Shown: piece by piece, positions 35,383 to 44,201 of the stretch
Layout of the letters: every line of letters starts with the position of its first letter
Numbering within the stretch: position 1 is the first letter of the stretch
Assembly: GCF_029266855.1 (NCBI RefSeq)
Contig: NZ_JAQSWB010000003.1
Span: 124,001-188,000, forward strand
From: Fluviicola sp.
GTDB lineage: Bacteria > Bacteroidota > Bacteroidia > Flavobacteriales_D > Crocinitomicaceae
Length of the DNA: 64,000 nt
Direction: 5' to 3'
Position numbers and translations under genes: made by a program
The notes under the pieces: model-generated
Database searches by the model: none
What the model was told of the DNA's origin: nothing
What the model saw: the letters and a program-made list of their open reading frames with translations, nothing else

Positions 35383-35742
35383 TTAATATGTACCTATTGA
35401 TAACATCACGAGCGTGCATCCGATTTCAGGATGTATTTTAGCGGCTCTCAATTTTTCAATAAATCGCGGATTCTCAGTTCCGGGATTGAAGATCACCCGA
35501 TTGGGTTTCAAGTCCAAAATCTTGTCAATATATGCTTCCTGGTTTTGTGGATTCAGATATAAGGTAACTGTTTCGATATTCCAATTAGGATCCCATTCTG
35601 TTTCGATCTCTACGTCTTCTACTGTTCCTGCTTTTTGCCCGAAGGCAACGACCGGATATTTGCGACTTCTTAATGCGCGAATGGCTCTGTTTGCGTATCG
35701 ATCTTCTTTTGTTGTTGCTCCTATGACCAATGTTTGTTCCAT
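35383..35742 (-). CDS. CoA-binding domain protein
   Basis: A 119-residue Rossmann-like protein of the YccU/CoA-binding family. It opens TLVIGATTKEDRYANRAIRAL with the Gly-rich turn, continues KYPVVAFGQKAGTVEDVEI and VTLYLNPQNQEAYIDKILDL, and ends in the family motif RVIFNPGTENPRFIEKLRAA then EIGCTLVMLSIGTY with a conserved cysteine. It probably binds CoA or another nucleotide in the cytoplasm. Biological role unknown. Confidence 0.85.
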   Translation of the reverse strand: MEQTLVIGATTKEDRYANRAIRALRSRKYPVVAFGQKAGTVEDVEIETEWDPNWNIETVTLYLNPQNQEAYIDKILDLKPNRVIFNPGTENPRFIEKLRAAKIHPEIGCTLVMLSIGTY

Positions 35743-35851
35743 GACCTGTGTTTTAAGACATTAAAATACTAAGATTTTAGGACATTAAAGACTCCTAAGT
35801 GCTAACTAATCTTAATATTCTAAAGTCTATAAAGGTCTTGAAAATTAGAAT

Positions 35852-36817
35852 CTATTTTCCGTCTAAGATTTGATAAAGCTCATTTAAGTTAGGGGAAATA
35901 ATTACCTCAATGCGTCTGTTTTTAGCTTTGTCTTTCACATCCACCGGGTGATATTCTCCTCTCCCGGCAGCCATCAATTGCATTGGATTCATTTTACTGT
36001 TCCCAATCATTATTTCCACAACGGAGGTAGATCGAAGTACACTTAGCTCCCAGTTGTTTTTTGGATGTGAGGCACTTGCTAATTTGTCTGTGTCAGTATG
36101 TCCTTCAACAATGATTTCTAAGTCTTTTTCGTTTTCCAATACCTTGGCCAGATCTACCAAGGCTTTTTTTCCATCTGGTTCTACAACTGTACTGCCGGAT
36201 GCGAAAAGTAATTTAGCCTCCAATGAGACATAAATTTTCCCGTTTTTTTCAACTACAGTTAAACCTTTATTTTCAAATCCTTTTAGGGCGGTGGAGACGC
36301 GTGTCTTTAATTGTTTCATCGCGTCATCTTTGCGCTTAATCATTTCTTCCAGCTCGGTTACACGCTCTTCACGTTCGATGAGGAGCTTTTCTTTCGCTAT
36401 CAATTCACTTTCCAAAGTCTTCAGCGCATCTTCCTTTCGTTGAAGTTCTAAATTCTTCGCATCAATATCAGCCTGGTAGTTGGCAGATTCTTTAGCTCCT
36501 TTCATTCGCATTTGATCGAGCTTTTGCTCATAAACCTCGTTCTGTGAAACCATCAGGTCGTATTGCGTCTGAAGAAAACGCAGATTGGAACCCAGTTCAA
36601 GAGTATCTTTCTTTAATGAGATTATGTCTTTACGAAATTGATCAGCCATTACCTGTAAATCCTTCGCTTTTCCTTCATTTTCGATACTTGAAGTTTTGTA
36701 CTTATTCAATTCTTCGCTGCAAATCTTTTCTTTTTCGAGAAGCTCATTGTATTTTTTTGCAGGTACACATGCTGCGAGTGCACAGGTAAGTGCGATTATG
36801 GAAAGTTGTTTTTTCAT
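35852..36817 (-). CDS. OmpA-family lipoprotein with coiled coil
   Basis: A 321-residue protein starting MKKQLSIIALTCALAACVPAKKY (lipobox LAAC) at 36817. A longer frame to 36988 adds an implausible 57-residue leader. After the cysteine is a long charged coiled coil (about 30-195; repeats of KEDALKTLESELIAKEKLL type), then an OmpA/MotB peptidoglycan-binding domain (about 215-315; EGHTDTDK, NRRIEVIISPNL). It is probably an outer-membrane tether to the cell wall. It follows PorP/SprF on the same strand. Confidence 0.9.
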   Translation of the reverse strand: MKKQLSIIALTCALAACVPAKKYNELLEKEKICSEELNKYKTSSIENEGKAKDLQVMADQFRKDIISLKKDTLELGSNLRFLQTQYDLMVSQNEVYEQKLDQMRMKGAKESANYQADIDAKNLELQRKEDALKTLESELIAKEKLLIEREERVTELEEMIKRKDDAMKQLKTRVSTALKGFENKGLTVVEKNGKIYVSLEAKLLFASGSTVVEPDGKKALVDLAKVLENEKDLEIIVEGHTDTDKLASASHPKNNWELSVLRSTSVVEIMIGNSKMNPMQLMAAGRGEYHPVDVKDKAKNRRIEVIISPNLNELYQILDGK

Positions 36818-36914
36818 TAAAAAATGCTTTATCCTCAAATTTCGAAAGAAAAAAGCCGGGATGGATAAGAGAAAGAGATACTTATAAACAGTGAAATCTG
36901 AATAGCTGAAAGAG

Positions 36915-37841
36915 TCAGTCGAAATCGGCACAACCTGAAGTGCTCTCCACGCGTTGTTTGCATGGAGAAAAAGAAAGGGTGATTTCATGAGAATGGAAGG
37001 TGTTCGGTCTTAGTTTGGAAAGAATGAAATCATAGGAATAGCACAGTTTCCATTTTTCTTTGAATCGAAATCCAACCATTGCGATTAGGGCATCCGTATT
37101 CCTCAAACCCAAACCGAGATTAAACTTTCGTTGGAACTCGATTATTCCATGAACTTGTAATTCTATCGGTGTATTCTTGGTATAAGCCACGTAAATTCCA
37201 GGGTATACATCTACCTTCGGGTTAATGTTGAATTTATATCCGCCGGTAACCATTGCGTGCATTTGTGACCCAGCGTTCATTCCAATAACATTCCACTTTT
37301 GAGGAATTAATTCATATAAAGTGAATCCTGCAAAATAATTTTTTCCATTCCACCAGGCACCAAATGTTGCAGTTGGAAGAATTTGTGAAGCACTTCCGTT
37401 GATTGTCGGATCCGGAGTTAAGGGTTTTGCTTCATTTAAGTCAAAAGAAAGTTGCCTTGCACCAACGGCTAAACCAAGAGATAAGCGATTTGTTAATGAG
37501 AAATTGAAATGTCCTGCATACGATAGTTGTACACGGATATCCTGAAACGGTCCGATATTATCTAAATAGACCATTCCTCCCAAGCCGTGTCTTCCGCTCA
37601 GGAATTTTCGTCTTTTTGCCTGTAAGGGAGCATGAACACTTACCCAACCAGTATATGGCGCACCATTAACTTTTACCCACTGGCCCCTGAAGGTTGATTG
37701 TGCTTCCAGACAGGTCTTGATTCCCGTATAGGCCGGATTAATAGCATACTGGTGGTGCATCCATTGTGACATATGACTCACTTGCTGTCCGTAGGAACTG
37801 GCAGCTACCAAAACAAGTATGCAGAAAATCGTATTTTTCAT
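36915..37841 (-). CDS. PorP/SprF family type IX secretion system membrane protein
   Basis: A 308-residue outer-membrane protein. Signal peptide MKNTIFCILVLVAASSYGQ, then the family hallmark QWMHHQYAINPAYTGIK and FRGQWVKVNGAPYTGW, followed by many amphipathic strands (HFNFSLTNRLSLGLAVGARQL, GNYK-type loops) ending in an outer-membrane C-terminus. SprF/PorP proteins anchor or export specific T9SS type B cargo. Its ATG shares a base with the TGA of the cargo-like gene upstream, so the two are translationally coupled. Confidence 0.92.
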   Translation of the reverse strand: MKNTIFCILVLVAASSYGQQVSHMSQWMHHQYAINPAYTGIKTCLEAQSTFRGQWVKVNGAPYTGWVSVHAPLQAKRRKFLSGRHGLGGMVYLDNIGPFQDIRVQLSYAGHFNFSLTNRLSLGLAVGARQLSFDLNEAKPLTPDPTINGSASQILPTATFGAWWNGKNYFAGFTLYELIPQKWNVIGMNAGSQMHAMVTGGYKFNINPKVDVYPGIYVAYTKNTPIELQVHGIIEFQRKFNLGLGLRNTDALIAMVGFRFKEKWKLCYSYDFILSKLRPNTFHSHEITLSFSPCKQRVESTSGCADFD

Positions 37842-39130
37842 CAGTGGATTACGGTAATACTTCCTTTTAATGGTTTGGTGTCATTGTTTTGTCGAAGATC
37901 CAGGGAATAAAAATAAACACCGTCTGAAACCGGTTTCCCTTTATTTGTTCCATCCCAGGCTTTGATCAGGCTATACCCGGCGATTTCTGCGATTTTTTGT
38001 CCCCAGCGATCATAAATAACTACTTGTGCGTCAGGATAAAAACCAATTCCATCAATGATCCATTTGTCATTATGACCATCTCCATTTGGCGAAAAACTTC
38101 CCGGAATAGTTAGATTATTAGAAACAAAAACAGTCATTTCATCGGAAAGCGAACAATTGGTATTTAATGCAGTCAGTGTATAAGTAGTTGTTTCTTCGGG
38201 TGTTGCATATGTTGTTATTGAAAATGGAGTATTTAGCGTTTGAACGGGACTCCATGAGAAATCAGTGCCATTCGAGGTGCCGACAAGCTGTGCACTACTT
38301 CCTGCCTGAATCGTCAAATCGGGGCCAGCATCAACCGTCAAGGGGTCAACCGTAACAGCCGGATAGGAATAATTAAGTGTATCCGGGCAGATATCAAAGC
38401 AGCTGCAGACTACAGAAACCACATCTCCGTTTTGTAAGTTGCTTGTTATCCACAAAGAGGTAGAAGTAACTGCTGTTATTACACCATTTACAGACCAATA
38501 GAAATCGCTGGTATCGGTGCAATTGCTTAAATAAGCTGTGAAAGAGGTAGGTGACTCAGGGCAAACTGTGATTGTTGGTCCTCCAATTGACAAGCCTGGA
38601 GCTGGTCTGTCAAATCCTGTTCCTGACCCTATTAAATCAAATGTTGCTTCGGCCGGTAAAGTTGCTCCACCATTTGTTGCACCATTAATTACCATGTAGT
38701 AAGTCGTATTTGCCGGAAGTCCAAAAGCAGTAAGAGTAAACCCACCTGCAGCTCCGGCTTCACAATTGCTCACCATGGTGTAAGTTGCTGCGTCACATTG
38801 AACAAGGGCCTGAACAATAGTTGCTTGCAATTGCGTTCCGCGGGTTGGCTGTATGTTGAATGCTAAGTTGCTGAAATTAAAAGTAACATCACCTCCGGTT
38901 ACATTGGTGTTAAATTGATACCAAACACTATTGGTTCCCGAAAAACAAAACGTAAAATCGTCCTCGCAGCCAGGGCATACAGTTGCGGTGGCTCCAATGT
39001 TAGAACCTGAAACACTAACATTCGGACATAAAGGAATAGCCGTCGCACAAGCATCATTTGTCAACTGGGAAAACCCGGAAGTAATACTTAAAAACGAGAT
39101 TAACAATACTTTAACAGCTTTGAGATTCAT
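37841..39130 (-). CDS. T9SS type B sorted protein (gliding-motility-associated C-terminal domain)
   Basis: A 429-residue exported protein, start MNLKAVKVLLISFLSITSGFSQ at 39130; the frame to 39268 has an unlikely leader. The body is beta-rich with cysteine pairs (CPGCEDDFTFCFSG; CSCFDICPD) and PKD/Ig-like stretches. The C-terminal type B sorting domain is about 340-429: TIPGSFSPNGDGHNDKW, FYPDAQVVIYDRWGQKI, AWDGTNKGKPVSDGVYFYSL. Such proteins go to the cell surface through T9SS. It overlaps the PorP/SprF gene by one base and runs divergently from the 1599-residue barrel-repeat gene. Confidence 0.92.
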   Translation of the reverse strand: MNLKAVKVLLISFLSITSGFSQLTNDACATAIPLCPNVSVSGSNIGATATVCPGCEDDFTFCFSGTNSVWYQFNTNVTGGDVTFNFSNLAFNIQPTRGTQLQATIVQALVQCDAATYTMVSNCEAGAAGGFTLTAFGLPANTTYYMVINGATNGGATLPAEATFDLIGSGTGFDRPAPGLSIGGPTITVCPESPTSFTAYLSNCTDTSDFYWSVNGVITAVTSTSLWITSNLQNGDVVSVVCSCFDICPDTLNYSYPAVTVDPLTVDAGPDLTIQAGSSAQLVGTSNGTDFSWSPVQTLNTPFSITTYATPEETTTYTLTALNTNCSLSDEMTVFVSNNLTIPGSFSPNGDGHNDKWIIDGIGFYPDAQVVIYDRWGQKIAEIAGYSLIKAWDGTNKGKPVSDGVYFYSLDLRQNNDTKPLKGSITVIH

Positions 39131-39288
39131 GTGCAAAAGATGCGTATATGATTGTAAAACTAATACATTCAGGGATATTTTGATCGTTTTTTCGTAGTTT
39201 CGCGCCGTCAATTTTGTTAAATGGAATTCTTTTTGTGCTTTTTTGGCACAATGATGGTTAGGGCACAAAATAGATTAAACTTGAGACT

Positions 39289-42200
39289 ATGAAATATTTT
39301 TACACACTAATTGTAAGTCTGCTATTATCCACGACCTTATTTTCCCAGAAAGTGAATTACGACAATGATAGTCGTTGGTTTTGGGGTTTAAATATCGGCG
39401 CTACCTGGACTAAAACAGATATTCCCCATAAACTGGATTTAGGATACGGTTTGATGTTGGGACATCAATTCAATTACAACTACGGAAAACCGATCAGTTT
39501 TGATGTGCGTTTGCGTTATTTGACCGGACTTTGGAAAGGATATAATTCCGATTCAACGAATGTTTCTTCAAATCCTGTTTATAATGATTACAACTCATCG
39601 AACCAGCCTGTAGTACTGAATTTCGGTACAAGGTTGCATGAGTTAAGTTTAGAATTGGCAATCCATTTCAATAAACTGCGTGAGCGGACAGGTTGGGACC
39701 CTTATATTTTCGGAGGTGTTGGTTACACATGGTACCAAGCCAAAGGAGATTTGTATGGATCTGATGGATTTGGATATGCTTACGATTCAACGAAATTAGC
39801 TTCAGGTTCATATTCTCAAAATGAGATTTATTCATTGACGGATAAGAAATTCGAAACAAACCTGAATTCACCTGCAAGTATGGGAAGATTTATGCCGAGT
39901 GTGGGTATTGGTCTTGGATACCAGGTCGGAAAAGGAGTTTCTTTAGGAATCGAACACAAAACTACCTTTACAATGACTGATAATTTTGATGGTCATGTGC
40001 AAGCGAAAGGAAAATATGCGAATGATTGGTATCATTATACGAGCTTCTATTTGAAGTTTCACATACGCAGTCATTACGATCACACAACTTACCAGGATAC
40101 AGTTCGTCAGCCGGTAGTTACGAATCCTCAGTATACACAAGCAACAAATACTCCCCCGGTTGTTGATTTTATAAATCCGAGTGTGAGCGGAACAACTGTT
40201 AATTCAAGTAACTATGTGATCAGGGGAAAGATTCAGCATGTTAAATCGAGTTCAAATGTCGTTTTCAGACAAAACGGGAATTATGTTACAAACTTTACTT
40301 TCAACCCTTCTACACAAGAGTTCCAGAGTATCGTCACCTTGGTTCCCGGACAAAATACTTTTGAATTAACAGGAACAAATGATGCCGGTTCGGATATGGA
40401 TCAAACGGTTATTAATTATATAAGAGAAACCCCAACTCCACCGGTAGTGACCTATTCAAATCCGGGTTCAAATCCAACAACTGTTCAAGCCCCGGTTTAT
40501 AACCTTATTGGGACTGTGTTGAATGTTACAGGAAAGGATAAGATCACGATGACTTTAAATGGAAATCCGGTAGTCTTTACTTACGATCCTTCCACCAGGG
40601 GAATTAACTCAACTTTGAATTTAATTACAGGTTCAAATATTGTGACAACCACAGGTACAAATCAATATGGATCTGACAGCGAAACAGCAACGATCATTTA
40701 TCAGCCGCAGCAAACGATCCAACCTCCGGTTGTTTATTTTGTGAATCCGAACATCAACCCGTATACGGTCAATCAAAACACTTTTGCTTTGACTGCTGAT
40801 GTATTGAATGTACAAGATGCGCAGCACGTGAGTTTCAAACAAAATGGAACCATTAATAATAACTTTGCTTACAATGCCCAAACGGATAAATTCACAAGCA
40901 ATGTGATTTTAAACGCGGGTCAAAACGTGTTTGAAGTTATCGGGACAAATGCTGCAGGTTCTGCTTCAGCAACAACGATTATTATCTACAACCGCATTGC
41001 TCCAAAACCTCCGATTGTTACAATTACAAATCCGGGGACGAACCCGTATGAAACATCCAGTAATGTGTTTAATTTGAATGCAACGGTGTTGAATGTAACT
41101 CAAAAGAGCCAGGTAAAAGTGAGCTTGAATGGAGTGAACTTACCTAATTTCACATACAATGCTGCTTCTAATGGAGTAACCGAGCCATTGAATTTAGTTA
41201 CCGGAGCAAACGTGGTAAAAGTTACCGGAACGAATGCAGACGGAACAGATTTCAAACAAACAACGATCATTTACAAGCCGGCTGCAACTGTTCAGCCACC
41301 ACTTGTTCAGTTCACGAATCCGAATGTTGATCCGTATACTACCTCTACCGGAACACACAATGTTGTAGCATCTGTGCTTCATGTGACTAATCAGAGTGGG
41401 GTGAATGTAAATGTAAACGGAACAAATGTTACCAACTTCACCTTTTCAAATAGTGCAGCATCTTTTCCTGTAACATTGATTGAAGGAGCGAATATTATCA
41501 CGGTAACGGGAACAAATACTGCCGGAACAGCAAGTGAAACACAAACGATCATTTACAGAAAACCTGTTGCGGTTCAACCTCCAATAGTTTCATATATCGA
41601 CCCGAGTTTGAACCCTGCGACTTCATTGAATGCATCTTATGCAGTAAAAGCACGTGTTCGCTTTGTAACTGCGGGTAATCAGATTGTATTGAAGATCAAC
41701 GGACAAATCTCAACAAACTTCTCATACCTTGCTTCAAGTGAACTGATGGAATTCACCACTGGTTTGGTTAATGGTGCAAATGTGATTGAAATTACAGCAA
41801 CAAATGCTGCAGGTTCGGATGTTGAAACAACGGTGATTAACTATCGGGCACCGAATCCTACACTGCCTCCGGTTGTTACAATTACTTATCCTGCCCTCAA
41901 TCCTCAAACGGTGAACGTGGCAAGCAGCAATGTCAATGCAACAGTTTTGAATGTGGATAATCAACAGCAAATTCAGGTGTTGGTAAATGGAGCTCCATAT
42001 TCGGGGTTCACTTATTCTACTGCTACAAAGGTGCTGACGATGAATTTGTCTTTGAATATAGGAGCAAACAATGTGATGATCACCGCAAGTAACAGTGCAG
42101 GAACAGCATCTGATGCAACGCAAATTATCTTTAAACGTGATGAGGTAATCAAACCTCCGTTTGTTACATTCATCAATCCGGCAGTCCCGGGTCAGGTAGT

Positions 42201-44088
42201 TTCTTCTTCTGCATTTGTTATGAAGGGTCATGTGACAAATGTGACTAACCAGTCTCAGATTGTGGTGAAAGAAGATGGTTTAATTGTTAATCCGAGTTTC
42301 TGGACATTTGATCCGGCAACTTTGGAAGTAACATTTAATCACACTTTAAATGCAGGTAATAATATTTTTGAAATTACAGGAACAAATGCAGGAGGAAGTC
42401 ATACAGCATCTACTTCAGTTATCTATAAGAAAATTGAAGTTCCGTGTAATAAACCTGTCATTACATTCATTAATCCTACAACTCAAAATGCAAGTGTAGA
42501 AAACGCTGTATTCACTTTGAAGGCAAATGTAACGAACATCACTTCTGTGAACCAGGTTGAAGTATATCTGAATGGAAGCTTACAATCTGTTGGAACTTTG
42601 AATACAAATTCATTTGAATTTGAGAAAGCAGTAACTTTAATTGAAGGGGCAAATTCGATTGAGATCAAAGCAAGCAATTCATGTGGTGTAACAACCAATA
42701 TGGTGGTTGTGATTATGAAACCAAAAGTGATTCCTTGTGTTGCTCCGGAGATTGTTCGCTTAAAACCTGCAGCAGAGGAAATGATTACGGAAAGTGAGTC
42801 TGTTTCAGTTACTGCAGCAGTAAGTAATATTGCACAAGCATCTCAAATCCAGGTCAAAATTGATGGAAATATTGTTCCGTTCACTTATGATGAGGGTTCG
42901 CATACAGTGGTTGCAACAGTAACTTTAAGTGAAGGAGAACATACCATTACTCTTTCAGTGAGAAATGAATGTGGGTCCAAACAATTGAGTTGGAAAATAA
43001 CGCGTACGGTTTGCAGACCTCCTGTTGTGATTATTACAGGCAGCTCTGCTCCAAATAACTCGGTTGTTACTTCAGATGGGTTTAACTTATCCGGAACGGT
43101 ATCAAATGTAGTAAGTCAGTCAGATATTTCTGTTACTCAAAACGGGCAAGTGATCGGATTTGTTTATAATCAGCAAACCGGAGTAATTACAATTGACCGA
43201 AACCTGGTGTTAGGGGCAAATGCATTTGTGATCCATGCGAAAAACAAATGTGGTGAGAACAGCAAAACAATCAATGTTTTAAGAAATGAGCTTGTAACCG
43301 TTGCTCCTCCGACCATTCAAATCACAACTCCATCTATAAGCCCGTTGGAAACAGACCAGTCTGCACAAACGGTTCAAATAATGACCACCGGAGTTACTTC
43401 TGCATCACAAGTTTCTGTTACGCTGAATGGTGTTGCTACAAACTTCGAGTATAAAGCTTCGGGAGGAGTTCGTTTCAATGCTTCGTATGTAAGCGGAGAA
43501 AATGTGATCGTAGCAACTGCAGTTACACCCGGAGGGACGGCCAGTGATACAAAAACGGTTATTTACAACGCTCCCGAAGTGATTCCTGCACCGGTTATTT
43601 TACTGACCAATCCTGGTCGTTGTCCTGCAACATTCCAGCCTGGAAATGTGACTGTTTCCGGCACGGTTCAACATGTTTCAAATGCCAGCCAGGTAAGTAT
43701 TTTGTATAACGGAACAAATGTGGAATTTACTTCAAGTATAGAAAGTAATGTTTTGACATTCTCCTTCGTTGTAAATGTTACTTTATCAACCGTTTCGGTT
43801 CCTTTAGTTATTACAGCAACGAATCCAAGCGGTTCTGATACCAAATCTTGTCTGATCAATGTAGCCAGACCTAATGGGAATAACGGGCATGGCAACAATA
43901 CAGACGGAAACGACGAATCGAACCCGGGAAATGGTTCCGGAGGTCCAAATGGTGAAGAAGGTGGCTCAACAGATGATGAAAATGGAAATGGAAAACCAAA
44001 AACCACTACAACACCTGTTAAACCAGGTACGGGTGTAAAACCAACAACACCAACAACAACTCCCGGTAGACCGGTTGTAAGACCATAA
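39289..44088 (+). CDS. outer-membrane barrel protein with 13 tandem Ig-like repeats and Thr/Pro-rich tail
   Basis: A 1599-residue protein. Residues 1-19 are a signal peptide. Residues about 25-265 look like an outer-membrane beta barrel, with alternating aromatic strands (WFWGLNIGATWTKTDI, DVRLRYLTGLW, YIFGGVGYTWYQAKG, GIGLGYQVGKGVSLGIEHKT, YTSFYLKFHIR). A short linker leads to 13 Ig-like repeats of about 95 residues (289-1528), each starting PPxVxxxxP and ending in a GTNAAGSxxxxTxIIY-type strand. The last ~70 residues are Gly/Asn/Asp-rich, then a TTTPVKPG-type tail. No type A or B sorting domain is present. The order (barrel first, Ig array after) resembles invasin/intimin. Function inferred: adhesion or surface filament. 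Confidence 0.85.
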   Translation: MKYFYTLIVSLLLSTTLFSQKVNYDNDSRWFWGLNIGATWTKTDIPHKLDLGYGLMLGHQFNYNYGKPISFDVRLRYLTGLWKGYNSDSTNVSSNPVYNDYNSSNQPVVLNFGTRLHELSLELAIHFNKLRERTGWDPYIFGGVGYTWYQAKGDLYGSDGFGYAYDSTKLASGSYSQNEIYSLTDKKFETNLNSPASMGRFMPSVGIGLGYQVGKGVSLGIEHKTTFTMTDNFDGHVQAKGKYANDWYHYTSFYLKFHIRSHYDHTTYQDTVRQPVVTNPQYTQATNTPPVVDFINPSVSGTTVNSSNYVIRGKIQHVKSSSNVVFRQNGNYVTNFTFNPSTQEFQSIVTLVPGQNTFELTGTNDAGSDMDQTVINYIRETPTPPVVTYSNPGSNPTTVQAPVYNLIGTVLNVTGKDKITMTLNGNPVVFTYDPSTRGINSTLNLITGSNIVTTTGTNQYGSDSETATIIYQPQQTIQPPVVYFVNPNINPYTVNQNTFALTADVLNVQDAQHVSFKQNGTINNNFAYNAQTDKFTSNVILNAGQNVFEVIGTNAAGSASATTIIIYNRIAPKPPIVTITNPGTNPYETSSNVFNLNATVLNVTQKSQVKVSLNGVNLPNFTYNAASNGVTEPLNLVTGANVVKVTGTNADGTDFKQTTIIYKPAATVQPPLVQFTNPNVDPYTTSTGTHNVVASVLHVTNQSGVNVNVNGTNVTNFTFSNSAASFPVTLIEGANIITVTGTNTAGTASETQTIIYRKPVAVQPPIVSYIDPSLNPATSLNASYAVKARVRFVTAGNQIVLKINGQISTNFSYLASSELMEFTTGLVNGANVIEITATNAAGSDVETTVINYRAPNPTLPPVVTITYPALNPQTVNVASSNVNATVLNVDNQQQIQVLVNGAPYSGFTYSTATKVLTMNLSLNIGANNVMITASNSAGTASDATQIIFKRDEVIKPPFVTFINPAVPGQVVSSSAFVMKGHVTNVTNQSQIVVKEDGLIVNPSFWTFDPATLEVTFNHTLNAGNNIFEITGTNAGGSHTASTSVIYKKIEVPCNKPVITFINPTTQNASVENAVFTLKANVTNITSVNQVEVYLNGSLQSVGTLNTNSFEFEKAVTLIEGANSIEIKASNSCGVTTNMVVVIMKPKVIPCVAPEIVRLKPAAEEMITESESVSVTAAVSNIAQASQIQVKIDGNIVPFTYDEGSHTVVATVTLSEGEHTITLSVRNECGSKQLSWKITRTVCRPPVVIITGSSAPNNSVVTSDGFNLSGTVSNVVSQSDISVTQNGQVIGFVYNQQTGVITIDRNLVLGANAFVIHAKNKCGENSKTINVLRNELVTVAPPTIQITTPSISPLETDQSAQTVQIMTTGVTSASQVSVTLNGVATNFEYKASGGVRFNASYVSGENVIVATAVTPGGTASDTKTVIYNAPEVIPAPVILLTNPGRCPATFQPGNVTVSGTVQHVSNASQVSILYNGTNVEFTSSIESNVLTFSFVVNVTLSTVSVPLVITATNPSGSDTKSCLINVARPNGNNGHGNNTDGNDESNPGNGSGGPNGEEGGSTDDENGNGKPKTTTTPVKPGTGVKPTTPTTTPGRPVVRP
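40153..43872 (+). repeat. 13 tandem Ig-like repeats within the 1599-residue protein
   Basis: Consensus: PPVVxFxNPxxxPxxVxxxxxxLxAxVLNVxxxxxVxVxxNGxxxxxFTYxxxxxxxxxxxxLxxGxNxxxxTGTNAAGSxxxxxxxIY, stated here as positions: P-P at 1-2, N-P at 8-9, N-G near 45, F-T-Y near 52, G-x-N near 70, G-T-N near 78. Repeat 1 starts at 40153 and repeat 13 ends at 43872. Repeats 9, 10, 11 and 13 carry a cysteine pair; the others have none. Confidence 0.85.
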
Positions 44089-44105
44089 GCTGATAAATAA
44101 TTTAA

Positions 44106-44144
44106 AAAAGTCCTCCGATATGAATTGTCGGGGGACTTTTTTTT
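44106..44144 (+). terminator. strong intrinsic terminator after the barrel-repeat gene
   Basis: Thirteen-pair stem AAAAGTCCTCCGA / TCGGGGGACTTTT (one G-T pair), loop TATGAATTG, then a T-run. Confidence 0.92.
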
Positions 44145-44175
44145 GCTTTTAAGAGGAGTTCCGGGAACGAATGGC

Positions 44176-44183
44176 TATTTTTG
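44176..44183 (+). promoter_or_regulatory. -7 box TATTTTTG for mrp
   Basis: Exact TAnnTTTG ending 18 bases before the ATG at 44202. It overlaps the TTG at 44181 that would otherwise be read as an upstream start. -33 not clear. Confidence 0.45.
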
Positions 44184-44201
44184 CACTGTAAATTAATTAC
44201 A

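Noticed and set aside
36818-36988. 57-residue N-terminal extension of the OmpA lipoprotein
   Set aside because: It would bury a standard lipoprotein signal (lipobox LAAC) inside the protein; start moved to 36817.
41734-42231. 165-codon antisense frame inside the Ig-repeat gene
   Set aside because: Cys/Arg/Ile-rich and repeat-like only because it mirrors the repetitive coding strand.
39289-44088. Barrel-Ig protein as ordinary T9SS cargo
   Set aside because: No type A or B C-terminal sorting domain; the C-terminus is Thr/Pro-rich low-complexity sequence.
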